Positions 33,633 to 42,695 are shown, counted from the stretch's first letter. The stretch is 64,000 bases of DNA from Pedobacter soli (GCF_900101435.1 NZ_FMZH01000007.1:62001-126000); one strand, 5' to 3'. Notes: generated by a model from the letters alone, not told the origin. Translations and numbers: made by a program.

Positions 33633-34823
33633 ATGTTTGAAAAGATATGTATAAAGTCGAAAGAGCGGGGTAATGAAAATCTGGATGTTTCATTTTTGAT
33701 AGATAGCATGCTGTTTTATGGGAACATCGTAGTCCTGGTACATAAGGCGGAGCTTGTAATATTATTGAAGTATTTCGGTGAAGACTTTCTTAAGGAGCTC
33801 ATCCAGTCCGGACGTCTTACATTGCGGATAAGGGAAAATATTTTAGGTTCAATGATTTTTGATGGTGACAGGTATGGGATTCAACTTTGGGCTGCACAGA
33901 ACGAAACTGCTTCGGGTATCCTTTATCAGGCACATAGGGAATTTGTAAGCAATAGCGCCAAAAACATGAAATTCTCTGATGAGCTTTCCAAAATCACTGA
34001 GCCATTTCGATATGACACTGAAATCGTCGATCAGATAAAGTCAGACTTTGAAAATGAACAACTTTTGAAAAAATTATTGCCAATTTATCTTACCAGTCAG
34101 TTACCTGAATTTGAGCTGCCAGCGCAATTGGAAATTGGGATAGTAAAAGACGGCTCATTTGGCCCATTTGATGCCTTTTCTTTAAAAACCAATCTTGATA
34201 TCAAAAATTATAATACCATGAGTAAAAAAGTCAAAGGAGATACACACTTTGACTTCAATTACAGTGGCTTTCTGTTGGCTTTATCGGAATCAAAAGGAGA
34301 CATTTTTATTGCTTCACATTTTGAAAGTGAATTGGTAACTACAACATTGTATTCTGATTTTATCAATCAACAGTTTGAAGATATCATCCAAAGAAGAACA
34401 AACAGTCAGGAAAATCTTGATCTTTTTGGGGAATATGTGCTGGCAGATTGTCATTCCATCGGCGATGCTTTTATTCAGGGTATTATTACACCTAAAGATT
34501 TAATTGGATTATTGGAAAAGGCCGATAAATTTCGAGAATGGCTCGCAAAAGTTCCTGAAGATAAAAGCTTTATTGGTGAATACTACAAGGAAAGTACCAG
34601 AGAAACCTTCGTTGACAAACTACCAGTCAAGGCAACAAGGTTTATGATTTTTGAAGGTATAGGAATCACCTTGGATGTTATGGGGGCAGGTGGTGTTGGA
34701 ACGGCTATTGGTACTGGCTTGTCATTAATAGACGAATTTTTTCTGGACAAATTAATTAAAGGATGGAAACCTAACCATTTTATTGATGATAATTTAATAC
34801 CTAAAACAAAGAAAGATAAATAA
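33633..34823 (+). CDS. Hypothetical protein, first of a two-gene cargo unit
   Basis: This 396-residue soluble protein matches no family that I can name. The opening (VSFLIDSMLFYGNIVVLVHK) is strand and helix rich and the middle is charged. The C-terminal 60 residues hold a hydrophobic glycine-rich helix (GAGGVGTAIGTGLSLIDEFF) and then LIKGWKPNHFIDD. The end could insert in a membrane or be a buried helix. The next gene starts 3 bases after its stop, so the two are translated together. Confidence 0.7.
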   Translation: MFEKICIKSKERGNENLDVSFLIDSMLFYGNIVVLVHKAELVILLKYFGEDFLKELIQSGRLTLRIRENILGSMIFDGDRYGIQLWAAQNETASGILYQAHREFVSNSAKNMKFSDELSKITEPFRYDTEIVDQIKSDFENEQLLKKLLPIYLTSQLPEFELPAQLEIGIVKDGSFGPFDAFSLKTNLDIKNYNTMSKKVKGDTHFDFNYSGFLLALSESKGDIFIASHFESELVTTTLYSDFINQQFEDIIQRRTNSQENLDLFGEYVLADCHSIGDAFIQGIITPKDLIGLLEKADKFREWLAKVPEDKSFIGEYYKESTRETFVDKLPVKATRFMIFEGIGITLDVMGAGGVGTAIGTGLSLIDEFFLDKLIKGWKPNHFIDDNLIPKTKKDK

Positions 34824-34826
34824 AAA

Positions 34827-35357
34827 ATGAAGAAACCTACGAGGAAAAAATCTCAGTTTGTGCTAAATTCCCCAAAGACTTTACTAATAAACGGTAAGAT
34901 ATCCGATCAAGAACTAGAAGCGATTAACAAAGAATTTCAGGCTGTTGGAATAACGGTTGATAGACCGCTGAATAAAGCAAATATAGCACAGGAAGTATTA
35001 GAGTTCGTTTTTTCAGATTTCAACATTGTCTCCCATATCCGTGATGGTCTTTTAGGTGCTGTTGAAGCTGCTGTTTTAGGAAAGGTTCTGAAGTATTTTA
35101 TACGAAGAGGGAGGGCGAGCGCAGAAGTTTCGTTTAACAAACAGATAAACTACGGTGTAAAAACATTTACCATTATTATTACCTGCCACTATAATCACAT
35201 CCCAACTATCGAAATACAAATTGATCATATAATTACACCACATATCTTAAATAACCTTCCCAATAACAGCCAATTTTTCGCCAATGGGCAAGAGGACGGT
35301 ACAGTAAAAATTACAGTGACTGAAAGGGGTACAGGAAAAACTTATCCGCTCAACTAA
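34827..35357 (+). CDS. Hypothetical protein, second of a two-gene cargo unit
   Basis: This 176-residue protein has a basic start (KKPTRKKSQFVLNSPKT), a helical middle with a hydrophobic segment (IRDGLLGAVEAAVLGKVLKY), and a strand-rich end (VKTFTIIITCHYNH, IEIQIDHIITPHIL). I do not recognise it. It follows its neighbour by 3 bases; a toxin-antitoxin-like or effector-regulator pair is possible but has no direct support. Confidence 0.7.
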   Translation: MKKPTRKKSQFVLNSPKTLLINGKISDQELEAINKEFQAVGITVDRPLNKANIAQEVLEFVFSDFNIVSHIRDGLLGAVEAAVLGKVLKYFIRRGRASAEVSFNKQINYGVKTFTIIITCHYNHIPTIEIQIDHIITPHILNNLPNNSQFFANGQEDGTVKITVTERGTGKTYPLN

Positions 35358-35453
35358 ACTGGTAATTATAGATAAGATATCTTGTTTTGTGTGTGATTTG
35401 AAAGATCTGATTGGCATGTTTGGTACCTGCAATGTGTTTTACTAAATTTTAAT

Positions 35454-36452
35454 ATGGAAAGAGTTATATTACTGAAAACGCAACTGGCAGAAGCTGGAAA
35501 ACTTGCAAAATCAAACGAATTTGCAAAACAACGTTTAGCGGTAATATTGCTTGACAATTTCATCGAAATACAGCTCGCAGAACTCATGAAAAATCGATTT
35601 TCGCGTGACGATTGGTTTACTTCAAGGCCACCGAAGTATAGTTATACCCTTAGGAAAAAAATACTTTATAATTATGACGATATGCTGAAAGCTTGCATCT
35701 CTGAGCACATTATTACCAGGGAAGAGAGAGATACGCTCAGTTTTTGTCATGATGTAAGAAACAATTTATATCACCAGGCTAAAGAGGAACTTTTGCTCAC
35801 AACCATAGCGCTACGTTTTTTAACAGATGCTATTTTGAAATATCAACCAGACTGGAGATCGGGAAGGGATTTTATGAGTATAAATATGACTACTAAAGAC
35901 CCATATTTAACAAACAGCGACATTAAACCTGGCTGGGCTGCTAACAGTAAGGAAGAATGGGTTGCATTCTTGGAAAAATACTTTACCTTCCAAACCGATC
36001 AGGTGAAAGGAATTTCAGCTATGGTATCCGAACATCTACTAAATAAGGTGGGGATAGCGAAAGGCTATTATCAATTCCTTCTAGAAGAGCAGGGTAATTT
36101 TTCTTCCGATGATTGGAAATTAAATGAATACCTGATTTTTTATTCATTCTATAATGCAAAAGAGTTTGAATTAAAAAATTTAAAGGCAGGGAATGACAGC
36201 TTATCTTATAACGATGGGCACAAGAAAATGATACTTGCTTATAAAAAAAATTGGACGTATGTAAAGCCCACAAGGCTTGATACCTTGGAGAATACCTTCA
36301 AACAAATAATAAAATTGAGTCCTCATAAAGCACTGTGTAAGTTAATTGCGTTTCGCACAGAAATGAATATGATTTTTGACGCGCTTGGAAACGCCGCACA
36401 TGCACTTGATGCAGAAATAGAATCGCAAATTGAACGACTACGAGGGAACTAG
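35454..36452 (+). CDS. Protein with N-terminal HEPN-like domain
   Basis: This 332-residue protein opens with a helical domain of HEPN type: RLAVILLDNFIEIQLAELMK as the second helix, then TLSFCHDVRNNLYHQAKEEL, where RNNLYH (R102-H107) is the Rx4H motif, then ALRFLTDAILKYQ. HEPN domains with this motif are often metal-independent RNases. The rest (about 150-332) is helical and unknown. It stands by itself, 97 bases after the two-gene unit. A defence role is inference. Confidence 0.75.
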   Translation: MERVILLKTQLAEAGKLAKSNEFAKQRLAVILLDNFIEIQLAELMKNRFSRDDWFTSRPPKYSYTLRKKILYNYDDMLKACISEHIITREERDTLSFCHDVRNNLYHQAKEELLLTTIALRFLTDAILKYQPDWRSGRDFMSINMTTKDPYLTNSDIKPGWAANSKEEWVAFLEKYFTFQTDQVKGISAMVSEHLLNKVGIAKGYYQFLLEEQGNFSSDDWKLNEYLIFYSFYNAKEFELKNLKAGNDSLSYNDGHKKMILAYKKNWTYVKPTRLDTLENTFKQIIKLSPHKALCKLIAFRTEMNMIFDALGNAAHALDAEIESQIERLRGN

Positions 36453-36510
36453 GATATTTCTGCTCGTAAGCCTTTGGCAGCAAGTTTAATTTTTTGTTTA
36501 ATACGCGAGG

Positions 36511-37512
36511 TTATTTTTTAAATTTTTCAATATATAAATTAGAACCATTTTCTATTACAATCCTATCAGCACCTAAGTAGTTCGGATCTCCGCTAATCTC
36601 TCCGTCTGAATACATTAGTGTCAGGGGATCATACAATGAGTAAGTTAAAAGATTCAAATTATGTTTGTAAAGGCCATCGGCACTTTTAGGATAATTATTA
36701 TATAACTGCCGGTTGTGTTTAGGCTTAAGTACATTTATCAGTGCTTTTTCAGCGTCTAGATAAATGGCTTTATCATCAATGCTCGTTCGTCCCATTATCA
36801 AATCAACCATTTCCTGCATTTCTTCCTCACCATCTTCCTCACCAACGCTTGCGATATTGAAATTCTCTTGGAATTCGAAGAATAATATTGCGATCTCATC
36901 GGTAGGCAATGTACCATAATGAAGGGGGCGCTCCAAAGAGAGGATATCTTGTAAATGTGAATGCCCAGTCAATCGTTCGACAATATCTTGTTCTGTACTT
37001 TTTCCTACATAATATACCTGGTATTTTAAAAGGGTTGGAATATTCCCAAAAATATCTACCTCAATTGTATCGCGGAGATAATGATAAATAAGTTTCTCAG
37101 GGGATAACCAAATAACATCTTGTTTAGCAGTTTTGAAAATGAAGTTTGCTACGTTAAAAAAAGGAAATGATGGTTCCTCATCATTTGGCTTAGGATAGGT
37201 ATGTGTTACTGCGATATAAATTCCTTGATCCTTATCTGCTCCAAAATTTCGCTGATAGATACGAAGCCGGCCAGTTAATATTTCTTTGTTGCCCTGCTGA
37301 TGGATTTCAAAGGTTAGAAAAGGGTCTATAGGATTGGTTTTGTCGACATCAAGGTTTTGGAAGGTTAATACTGGCCGTTGAACGATGGCATAAATGCTTG
37401 CTTTATTCATGTACCCCTTGATCAGCTTATCATCTTTTATAACGGCAAAATCATAATTGCTAATAGGGGAATATGCAAGTTGTAAAATGTTGAGTAATGT
37501 TTTGGTTGACAT
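36511..37512 (-). CDS. Hypothetical protein with GIY-YIG-like motif
   Basis: In this 333-residue protein the stretch near residues 163-185 (KYQVYYVGKSTEQDIVERL, then TGHSH) recalls the GIY-YIG nuclease core: a YVG strand, a K, an R in the helix and a following H. Near 270-290 an E (AEKALINVLKPKHNRQLY) sits where the catalytic glutamate and final N of GIY-YIG enzymes lie. The N-terminal 150 residues are strand-rich and not recognised. The match is by eye and moderate. The gene is alone on the minus strand. Confidence 0.7.
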   Translation of the reverse strand: MSTKTLLNILQLAYSPISNYDFAVIKDDKLIKGYMNKASIYAIVQRPVLTFQNLDVDKTNPIDPFLTFEIHQQGNKEILTGRLRIYQRNFGADKDQGIYIAVTHTYPKPNDEEPSFPFFNVANFIFKTAKQDVIWLSPEKLIYHYLRDTIEVDIFGNIPTLLKYQVYYVGKSTEQDIVERLTGHSHLQDILSLERPLHYGTLPTDEIAILFFEFQENFNIASVGEEDGEEEMQEMVDLIMGRTSIDDKAIYLDAEKALINVLKPKHNRQLYNNYPKSADGLYKHNLNLLTYSLYDPLTLMYSDGEISGDPNYLGADRIVIENGSNLYIEKFKK

Positions 37513-37592
37513 AATAATCGTTTGACTAATAAGCGAGTGATTATAAACATTTATTTTTTAAATATTCATTGAAAAAGTCACGCTGTTACTCC

Positions 37593-38627
37593 TTATTCTG
37601 ATATTCCTTTTATTAATTTTTTGAGCTTATCGAAAGCTATGCTCCCATAAATGGCAACGGTTGGTTTTCGAACGCCTTTTGTTTTTGCCCAGTCAACTGC
37701 AAGACCGAATCCCTGTTCTAAACTGCTTTTTTCAGCTCTTGGCGAGCCAGTAAAAAAATTGATTGAAAAACCAGGTAGCCAGTTGTTGGAACTACCATTA
37801 AACCCATACATTGATGCATACGGCGTTAGGTTAACATATTGGCTCAGGAAAATCGGAAGTGATGCACGAAGTCTATAAGCACCAGTACGTTTGTATGTCC
37901 CAATATTTCCCGATTCATCTCCCAATGCAATTATATTTGGGTCAATATATCCGCTTGCCGTCCTTTCCTGGTAAGAAATAAAATTTTCAGAATTATATGT
38001 GCTTGAAATATCACCCGATATTGAAAACGCCCAGGCGAATTCTTTGAGCAAACCTTTTTTAAAACCCTTAGAATTAAATAATGTTAAATGGCCGTGTAGT
38101 CCATAAACAAAAGGATGAAGGCTGCTCTGGGTTTTGCTCAAGGTGTCGTAAAGGTTAATATCTTGGTATTCCCCAAAAATATTGGCGCCAGCACTAAATG
38201 CAAAGGGTTTGCTACTTGGTATTTTTGAGATATTATAGAACTTATCAATTGTCCGCTGGTATCCGATCTCCAGTCTGTAAGATGGCCTTACTAAGCCTTT
38301 TGAAAAATTAAACGGCTTTCCGGCATCCGTGCCACTTCCTTCTACCTTTCCGGTAAAACTAATTGCATGTGATTTTCCAACTGTCTTTTGTGTAGTATCA
38401 CTATTTACATAATAGAATACTGGACTTCCCAGTACATGGCTATATGAAACGGAAAGAGAGGTTTGAGTTGGTGAAAAATCGCCTTGAATAGCGCCTCCTT
38501 TATAGTATTCTAAGACATCCTTTCCACGGCTGTCTTTTATAATTTTCTGACAAAAGGATTGTTTGCCACTAAAAAGCAATGCAAGGTATATCGCTATTTT
38601 ATTAAACTGGAAAGCATTAGTTTTCAT
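37593..38627 (-). CDS. Secreted or outer membrane beta-barrel-like protein
   Basis: This 344-residue protein has an N-terminal signal peptide (KIAIYLALLFSGKQSFCQ) and alternating strands with many aromatic and serine residues, which suggests an outer membrane barrel or surface protein. No family is recognised. It is unusual among the otherwise cytoplasmic cargo of this block. A cargo role such as phage receptor masking cannot be judged from the sequence. Confidence 0.7.
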   Translation of the reverse strand: MKTNAFQFNKIAIYLALLFSGKQSFCQKIIKDSRGKDVLEYYKGGAIQGDFSPTQTSLSVSYSHVLGSPVFYYVNSDTTQKTVGKSHAISFTGKVEGSGTDAGKPFNFSKGLVRPSYRLEIGYQRTIDKFYNISKIPSSKPFAFSAGANIFGEYQDINLYDTLSKTQSSLHPFVYGLHGHLTLFNSKGFKKGLLKEFAWAFSISGDISSTYNSENFISYQERTASGYIDPNIIALGDESGNIGTYKRTGAYRLRASLPIFLSQYVNLTPYASMYGFNGSSNNWLPGFSINFFTGSPRAEKSSLEQGFGLAVDWAKTKGVRKPTVAIYGSIAFDKLKKLIKGISE

Positions 38628-38738
38628 GAGAGTGAAATTTAAGTTATAAACTTATTGAAAAGAATCCAGGTTTCGTAAAATTAACAAAAATGAACAAAAC
38701 GATGGTTGCACGATCAAATAGCAAACTATTTGATAGAG

Positions 38739-40013
38739 TTAAGATTGATCTTCAATGTTAAATCTCATCTTTAAAACATCAGAAACTTCTTGTTTAGTAA
38801 TTGAACCTTTTCTGCGCCCGCTAATCTGGTTATTGCTGTTCATTTTTTTTAGAATCAAAATCAATTCGGCTTGCGTAAATTTATCTAAATTGGGTTTGAT
38901 GAGCTGATCATAACGGTCATCAGCTTGTGCATATTGATTACTATAGCTAAACATTTCAATTAGGAAGCCAAATGCTTCATCACGGTGATGGTGCAATACA
39001 CCAATGCCCACAACTTCACTGATGGTCTCTGTATGAATAGTGGTATATTCATAAGGAGATTCCCAACCGGTATTCATATCTAATATTTTATCCATGTGCT
39101 CCTTAACATCTGCTGACAAAAAGACGCAGAATGCATCCATATTAGCATTCCTTTGGGTATATGAATGAAAAAGCGTCTTGAAGGTATCGCTGAGTTTTAA
39201 GTAAATACTTGGATTCCGGTTGAATAAGGTCGCAGCAAGGTAAAACTGTTCTTCTGCAATATCACTATAGTAATCCTTTTCCGCTTCAATTGCCAATAGA
39301 TAGTTATTATAATCTATTTTAAGCAAATGGGATAATGTACGGTAAAGGATGTTTCTATTTTGGTCGCTTTTTACGTCATTTAATTTGAAAATAATTTTCC
39401 ATAATGATCTAAATACGCTCAGTTTTACTTTGAGGTTGAAGCGTTTTAAATATCTGTCTCCCAGAAAATTTTCAAGTTTCTGGTCATTATTTAAAAGCCT
39501 CTTTTTGTCAGCCAAATCTTCTAAAAGGCTGTCGAGTACCTTTTTTGACAAAATAGCTGGTTTAACCAACACACCCTCTAGCATATTCCTAATATGTGCT
39601 CTTACGGTTTCTCGGTTTGGTTGGTAGAGTTCATAATGTTCGGTCATTACTGGGTGGGCGCACAAGTGTCGGTGTTCTCTTAATGTCTTAATATGGACAA
39701 AATCCTCTGGAGCGAAGAGATTGGTCTGTTTATTGATTTTCTCGACCAACAAGCTTTCCCATTCGGATAGACTTTTTGGATTTTCTTTCGCGATCTCAAT
39801 TTCTCTTAAAATTGCCTTAGCGCTGTCATCATCGTAAAGATCTTTGAGTTCTTCTAATTTAAATAACAGATCCGCAATCGTAATGGAATAGAGCATAACA
39901 ATTGCGGAGCGATAGCTTTCTGAATAATAAGATTTTATTACCTCGGAGAAATAAGTCTTTGTTTTTGCAGAATATATTTTTTCGGCTTGAAGGTCGATTG
40001 AAAAATCACGCAT
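38739..40013 (-). CDS. Hypothetical protein with N-terminal HEPN-like domain
   Basis: This is a 424-residue soluble helical protein. The first 150 residues look like a HEPN domain: helix AIVMLYSITIADLLFKLEEL, then FVHIKTLREHRHLCAHPVMT, where RHLCAH (R115-H120) is the Rx4H motif. The rest (150-424) is a long helical region without a known name. It is the nearest cargo gene to the recombinase and is transcribed away from it. A function as RNase or RNA-binding factor is inference. Confidence 0.75.
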   Translation of the reverse strand: MRDFSIDLQAEKIYSAKTKTYFSEVIKSYYSESYRSAIVMLYSITIADLLFKLEELKDLYDDDSAKAILREIEIAKENPKSLSEWESLLVEKINKQTNLFAPEDFVHIKTLREHRHLCAHPVMTEHYELYQPNRETVRAHIRNMLEGVLVKPAILSKKVLDSLLEDLADKKRLLNNDQKLENFLGDRYLKRFNLKVKLSVFRSLWKIIFKLNDVKSDQNRNILYRTLSHLLKIDYNNYLLAIEAEKDYYSDIAEEQFYLAATLFNRNPSIYLKLSDTFKTLFHSYTQRNANMDAFCVFLSADVKEHMDKILDMNTGWESPYEYTTIHTETISEVVGIGVLHHHRDEAFGFLIEMFSYSNQYAQADDRYDQLIKPNLDKFTQAELILILKKMNSNNQISGRRKGSITKQEVSDVLKMRFNIEDQS

Positions 40014-40303
40014 GTAATAAGATTAGTTTAGATATTTTATAAGTCGGTTATATTTTATTTTTAAATAATTGTCGAACCGTTTCTTTACAATTTTCGACAG
40101 TGCATAATACAACAAAAAGTGTAAAACATTATCCTTTGTAAGCATAATTCAACATTCGTTGATTACCGTTACAGCGCCGCTACAATACCATCCTTTTGCA
40201 ACTTATTTACGTCTACCTCAGTTTAATTTTATGGACACGTTATAGAACTACCCATAATTATATTGTTGGTAAGGTTATAATTGTCCTATAAAAGATCACG
40301 TAA

Positions 40304-40510
40304 ATGGATAACCTATTTCAAAATCTGCTTAAATCTGTTTCAAATAATAACGAGCGGGACTCCCTGGCAAAAGACAATTTTTTGATAGAAAATCCTGAAA
40401 TATCATTCGAAAGCGATCATAATTTGCTAAATTTAATAGCAGAGATCATAGTTGAAAACATTGTAAAAAGAATTAGAGATGGACGCAATAGGATACATCA
40501 GGATCAGTAA
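40304..40510 (+). CDS. Small protein upstream of the recombinase
   Basis: This 68-residue acidic helical protein overlaps the recombinase start by 32 bases (its stop is at 40508, the recombinase ATG at 40479). The overlap suggests coupled translation, so it could be a recombination directionality factor or a partner of the recombinase. No DNA-binding motif can be proven by eye. Confidence 0.5.
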   Translation: MDNLFQNLLKSVSNNNERDSLAKDNFLIENPEISFESDHNLLNLIAEIIVENIVKRIRDGRNRIHQDQ

Positions 40511-42098
40511 AAAAGACCAGTCAACCCATTCACTGGAATATCAGGAAAAGGCAATCCTGGAATATTGCCAGAGAAACCAAATTATGCTTGCTTCGCTATT
40601 TATAGACGACGGGGAAAGCAGTTATACTTTTGACCGGCCGGATTATCAAGCCCTGGAAAAATTCATAAAAGGCAATAAAGGAAAAGCTAAAATCAAATAC
40701 CTGATCGTATTTGATCATGACCGTTTCAGTCGAAACCTACCTGAAGCACTTCAGAAAATTGAATCGCTGGAAAAGCGGTATGGACTAAAAGTAATCGCAA
40801 CCAGTGAACCATTGGATATTGACACCCAAGATCCCTCTGTTTTCTTACTTAGGGCTTTTAAATACCTGATCGCCAACCAGGAACTGCTTACCATTCGTAA
40901 AAGAGCTAAAGTAAGTGCCCGCCATGCTCAGGAGTCAGGCCGTTACATCAATCTTGCTCCCTATGGGTATATTAACCACAAAGAGCAGGGCGGAAAAATG
41001 ATCATCAAAATAGACCCAATTAAACAACCTATCGTTCAAAAGATCTACAGGGATTTTCTAGCCGGAGTGCCAAAATTCATGATTTCCAAAGAAGCCAAGG
41101 AACTGGGCTTCCCTCATAGTGGAAATTCGGCCATACACCGCATTCTAATCAATCCTTTGTACGCAGGGCTGGTTCGGGTTTCAGCCGGCGTAAACATGCC
41201 TGAAAAGCTGGTAAAAGGCCTACATGAAAGGATGGTTACCGAATCACAATATTACAGGGCTCAGGAATTGCTGGGGCTGAACAAGCGTACCATGCAAACC
41301 AAACCTAAAGATGAATTTCCATTAAAGGGGATATTGAAGAGCCCATGCTGCAATACCAACATGACGGCAGGGTGGAGCAAAGGCAAAAAGAATTATTATC
41401 TGTATTATCGCTGCATCAATCATAGCAACCTGAACATTTCCGGACAAAAAGTACACGATGCTTTTGATTTGCTGATAAAAGAACTGAGTTTTAACCAAAA
41501 GGCCATAGATCATCTAATTAGCCGGGTAACAGGTTTAGCTAAATCTACTTTGCAGATCAGTGAACAGCGGAAAAAGGTTCTGAATGCGCAATTGAAAGCC
41601 ATTGACGCCAAAATCGAAAATGTAGAAAATAAATTGTTTGACGGAACCATTATAGATCATACCTATAAACGCTGGATGATCAAATATGAAGGAGAGAAAG
41701 CGAAACTTAAGGAAGACTTCGATTTATCTCAAAGACTGGAAAGCGATCTGCATGGAGAATTACAATTGATGCCTTATTTGATGAATATGCCGAAAATTCT
41801 GCTGGATTCTAGTCTGGCACAGAAACACGCTATTTTACATCAGGTGTTCAAACAGGGACTCACATTTAAAGAGGGTAGTTTTAGAACACCTTCGATCAAT
41901 GTAGAGTTCGGACATAAGTTATTGATACTCAAAGAAAAAGGGCTGCTCTTTTTGGAGCAACCCTCTGATTTTTCTGAAGCAATCCCTTCATGCGGAGAGC
42001 GAGGGATTCGAACCCCCGGACCTGTTACAGTCAACAGTTTTCAAGACTGCCGCATTCGACCACTCTGCCAGCTCTCCGCTGCAAAAGTACGAAGTTGA
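40479..42098 (+). CDS. Large serine recombinase of the island
   Basis: The protein has 539 residues. The N-terminal resolvase domain has YIRISKKDQS with the catalytic Ser10, then VFDHDRFSRNL with the arginines of the active site. A recombinase domain follows (ARHAQESGRYINLAPYGYIN, INPLYAGLVRV). A zinc ribbon starts near 285 (CCNTNM) with its last Cys near YYRCINH, then a coiled coil (ISEQRKKVLNAQLKAIDAKI). Large serine recombinases integrate and excise elements at att sites without extra replication. The last 35 residues are read across the att sequence and the antisense of tRNA-Ser, so the C terminus exists only in the integrated form. Confidence 0.93.
   Translation: MDAIGYIRISKKDQSTHSLEYQEKAILEYCQRNQIMLASLFIDDGESSYTFDRPDYQALEKFIKGNKGKAKIKYLIVFDHDRFSRNLPEALQKIESLEKRYGLKVIATSEPLDIDTQDPSVFLLRAFKYLIANQELLTIRKRAKVSARHAQESGRYINLAPYGYINHKEQGGKMIIKIDPIKQPIVQKIYRDFLAGVPKFMISKEAKELGFPHSGNSAIHRILINPLYAGLVRVSAGVNMPEKLVKGLHERMVTESQYYRAQELLGLNKRTMQTKPKDEFPLKGILKSPCCNTNMTAGWSKGKKNYYLYYRCINHSNLNISGQKVHDAFDLLIKELSFNQKAIDHLISRVTGLAKSTLQISEQRKKVLNAQLKAIDAKIENVENKLFDGTIIDHTYKRWMIKYEGEKAKLKEDFDLSQRLESDLHGELQLMPYLMNMPKILLDSSLAQKHAILHQVFKQGLTFKEGSFRTPSINVEFGHKLLILKEKGLLFLEQPSDFSEAIPSCGERGIRTPGPVTVNSFQDCRIRPLCQLSAAKVRS
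41940..41963. terminator. Hairpin near the recombinase 3' end
   Basis: GGGCTGCTC pairs with GAGCAACCC (one mismatch) around a T-rich loop inside the coding sequence, 24 bases before the att-like sequence. The same hairpin lies at 6355-6378 in the fragment. It probably insulates the element end from tRNA-Ser transcription. Confidence 0.6.
41986..42006. other. Right attachment site region overlapping the tRNA-Ser 3' end
   Basis: The sequence CTTCATGCGGAGAGCGAGGG covers the tRNA 3' end (from 41993) and a few bases of the element. It resembles the 27-bp repeats at 5797 and 6401 in its first 21 bases, with the three most variable positions in the acceptor-stem part. The recombinase coding sequence flows into it. 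The exact crossover is not known. Confidence 0.55.
41993..42077 (-). tRNA. tRNA-Ser (anticodon UGA)
   Basis: An 85-nt tRNA with a long variable arm. The acceptor stem pairs GGAGAGC with GCTCTCC, discriminator G; the D-loop has the GAGTGGTCGAATGC string typical of tRNA-Ser; the anticodon loop CTTGAAA gives UGA; the T-loop is GTTCGAAT. CCA is not encoded. A promoter lies 4 bases upstream. It is intact even though the island sits at its 3' end, so the element sequence restores the tRNA end. Confidence 0.96.
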
Positions 42099-42112
42099 AG
42101 CTAATCTGCAAA
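42082..42112 (-). promoter_or_regulatory. Promoter of tRNA-Ser: TTTG-N19-TACTTTTG
   Basis: On the minus strand TTTG (42112-42109), a 19-base spacer and TACTTTTG (42089-42082) match the Bacteroidota consensus exactly, 4 bases before the tRNA 5' end. Confidence 0.7.
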
Positions 42113-42230
42113 CCTTTTATAACTTATTATTGATATTAATTTTTTAAGTTCTGCTAATCATTTAGTTAGCTGCAATATTTTTTTTAAAAAAATGATTTAG
42201 CAGGCTGAAACCGGCTGTTTTCGGCTATTT

Positions 42231-42695
42231 TTAATTGTGATTTTTACCTAAAGCCGCCTTGCCGGGGTAAGGTTTCTGCCTGTCGACCGATAAAATTCCA
42301 TTCCCTTCAATTAAAAAACAGACTAATCCGAAGAGTACGGCGCAAGAAAACCAAAATTCAGAGTAAGGTTTAAATATACCTGCCGAAATATTGATGAAAA
42401 ATACCGCACCAATCAAAATGGGTAAATTTAAGAGACAAAATAATCGCGTATAAGTGCCTAATGCAATGGCCATGCCGCCAATAATGTGCATCAGGATAAT
42501 TAAATGCGCCAGTAAACTGATACTAATGGCTGTACCCAGAAAAGCGCCACGCATCAGGTTACTAAAAGCCTGCATGTTGATGTAAAAATCTACACCTTTC
42601 CAAATTAAAACCAGTCCGAGTAAAATTCTGAAGTAGTCTAACCATTTTGGGTGGTGGTGGTCACCCCAGTTTTGGATTTTCTTAAGCATATTCAT
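42231..42695 (-). CDS. DoxX-like membrane protein
   Basis: From the likely start MNMLKKIQNWGDHHHP the protein has about 154 residues and four membrane helices (YFRILLGLVLIWKGVDFY, ISISLLAHLIILMHIIGG, FCLLNLPILIGAVFFIN, FWFSCAVLFGLVCFLIE). The G-x-x-x-I-W-K-G start of helix 1 fits the DoxX family of quinone-oxidoreductase-like membrane proteins. A farther ATG (42746) adds 17 hydrophilic residues and is less likely. It is the first gene of the ordinary chromosome to the right of the tRNA. Confidence 0.8.
   Translation of the reverse strand: MNMLKKIQNWGDHHHPKWLDYFRILLGLVLIWKGVDFYINMQAFSNLMRGAFLGTAISISLLAHLIILMHIIGGMAIALGTYTRLFCLLNLPILIGAVFFINISAGIFKPYSEFWFSCAVLFGLVCFLIEGNGILSVDRQKPYPGKAALGKNHN

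Larger units (their letters stand above)
5797..41992. mobile_element. Composite integrated island (ICE-derived) at tRNA-Ser
   Basis: The island lies between att-like sequence at 5797/6401 and the tRNA-Ser 3' end. It contains a full large serine recombinase, a diverged recombinase fragment, a Bacteroidota-type mob/tra module, a block of small ICE proteins and a large cargo of nuclease, HEPN and signalling genes. Nothing inside looks like Bacteroidota housekeeping. The right border is well supported by the tRNA. The left border is uncertain, because the repeats at 5797 and 6401 match each other better than the tRNA sequence, and the gene content could come from more than one element. Confidence 0.7.

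Noticed and set aside
40070..40100. Inverted repeat TGTCGAA/TTCGACA upstream of the small protein and recombinase
   Set aside because: The arms are 7 bp with a long spacer in an AT-rich gap, too weak to call an operator or att site.
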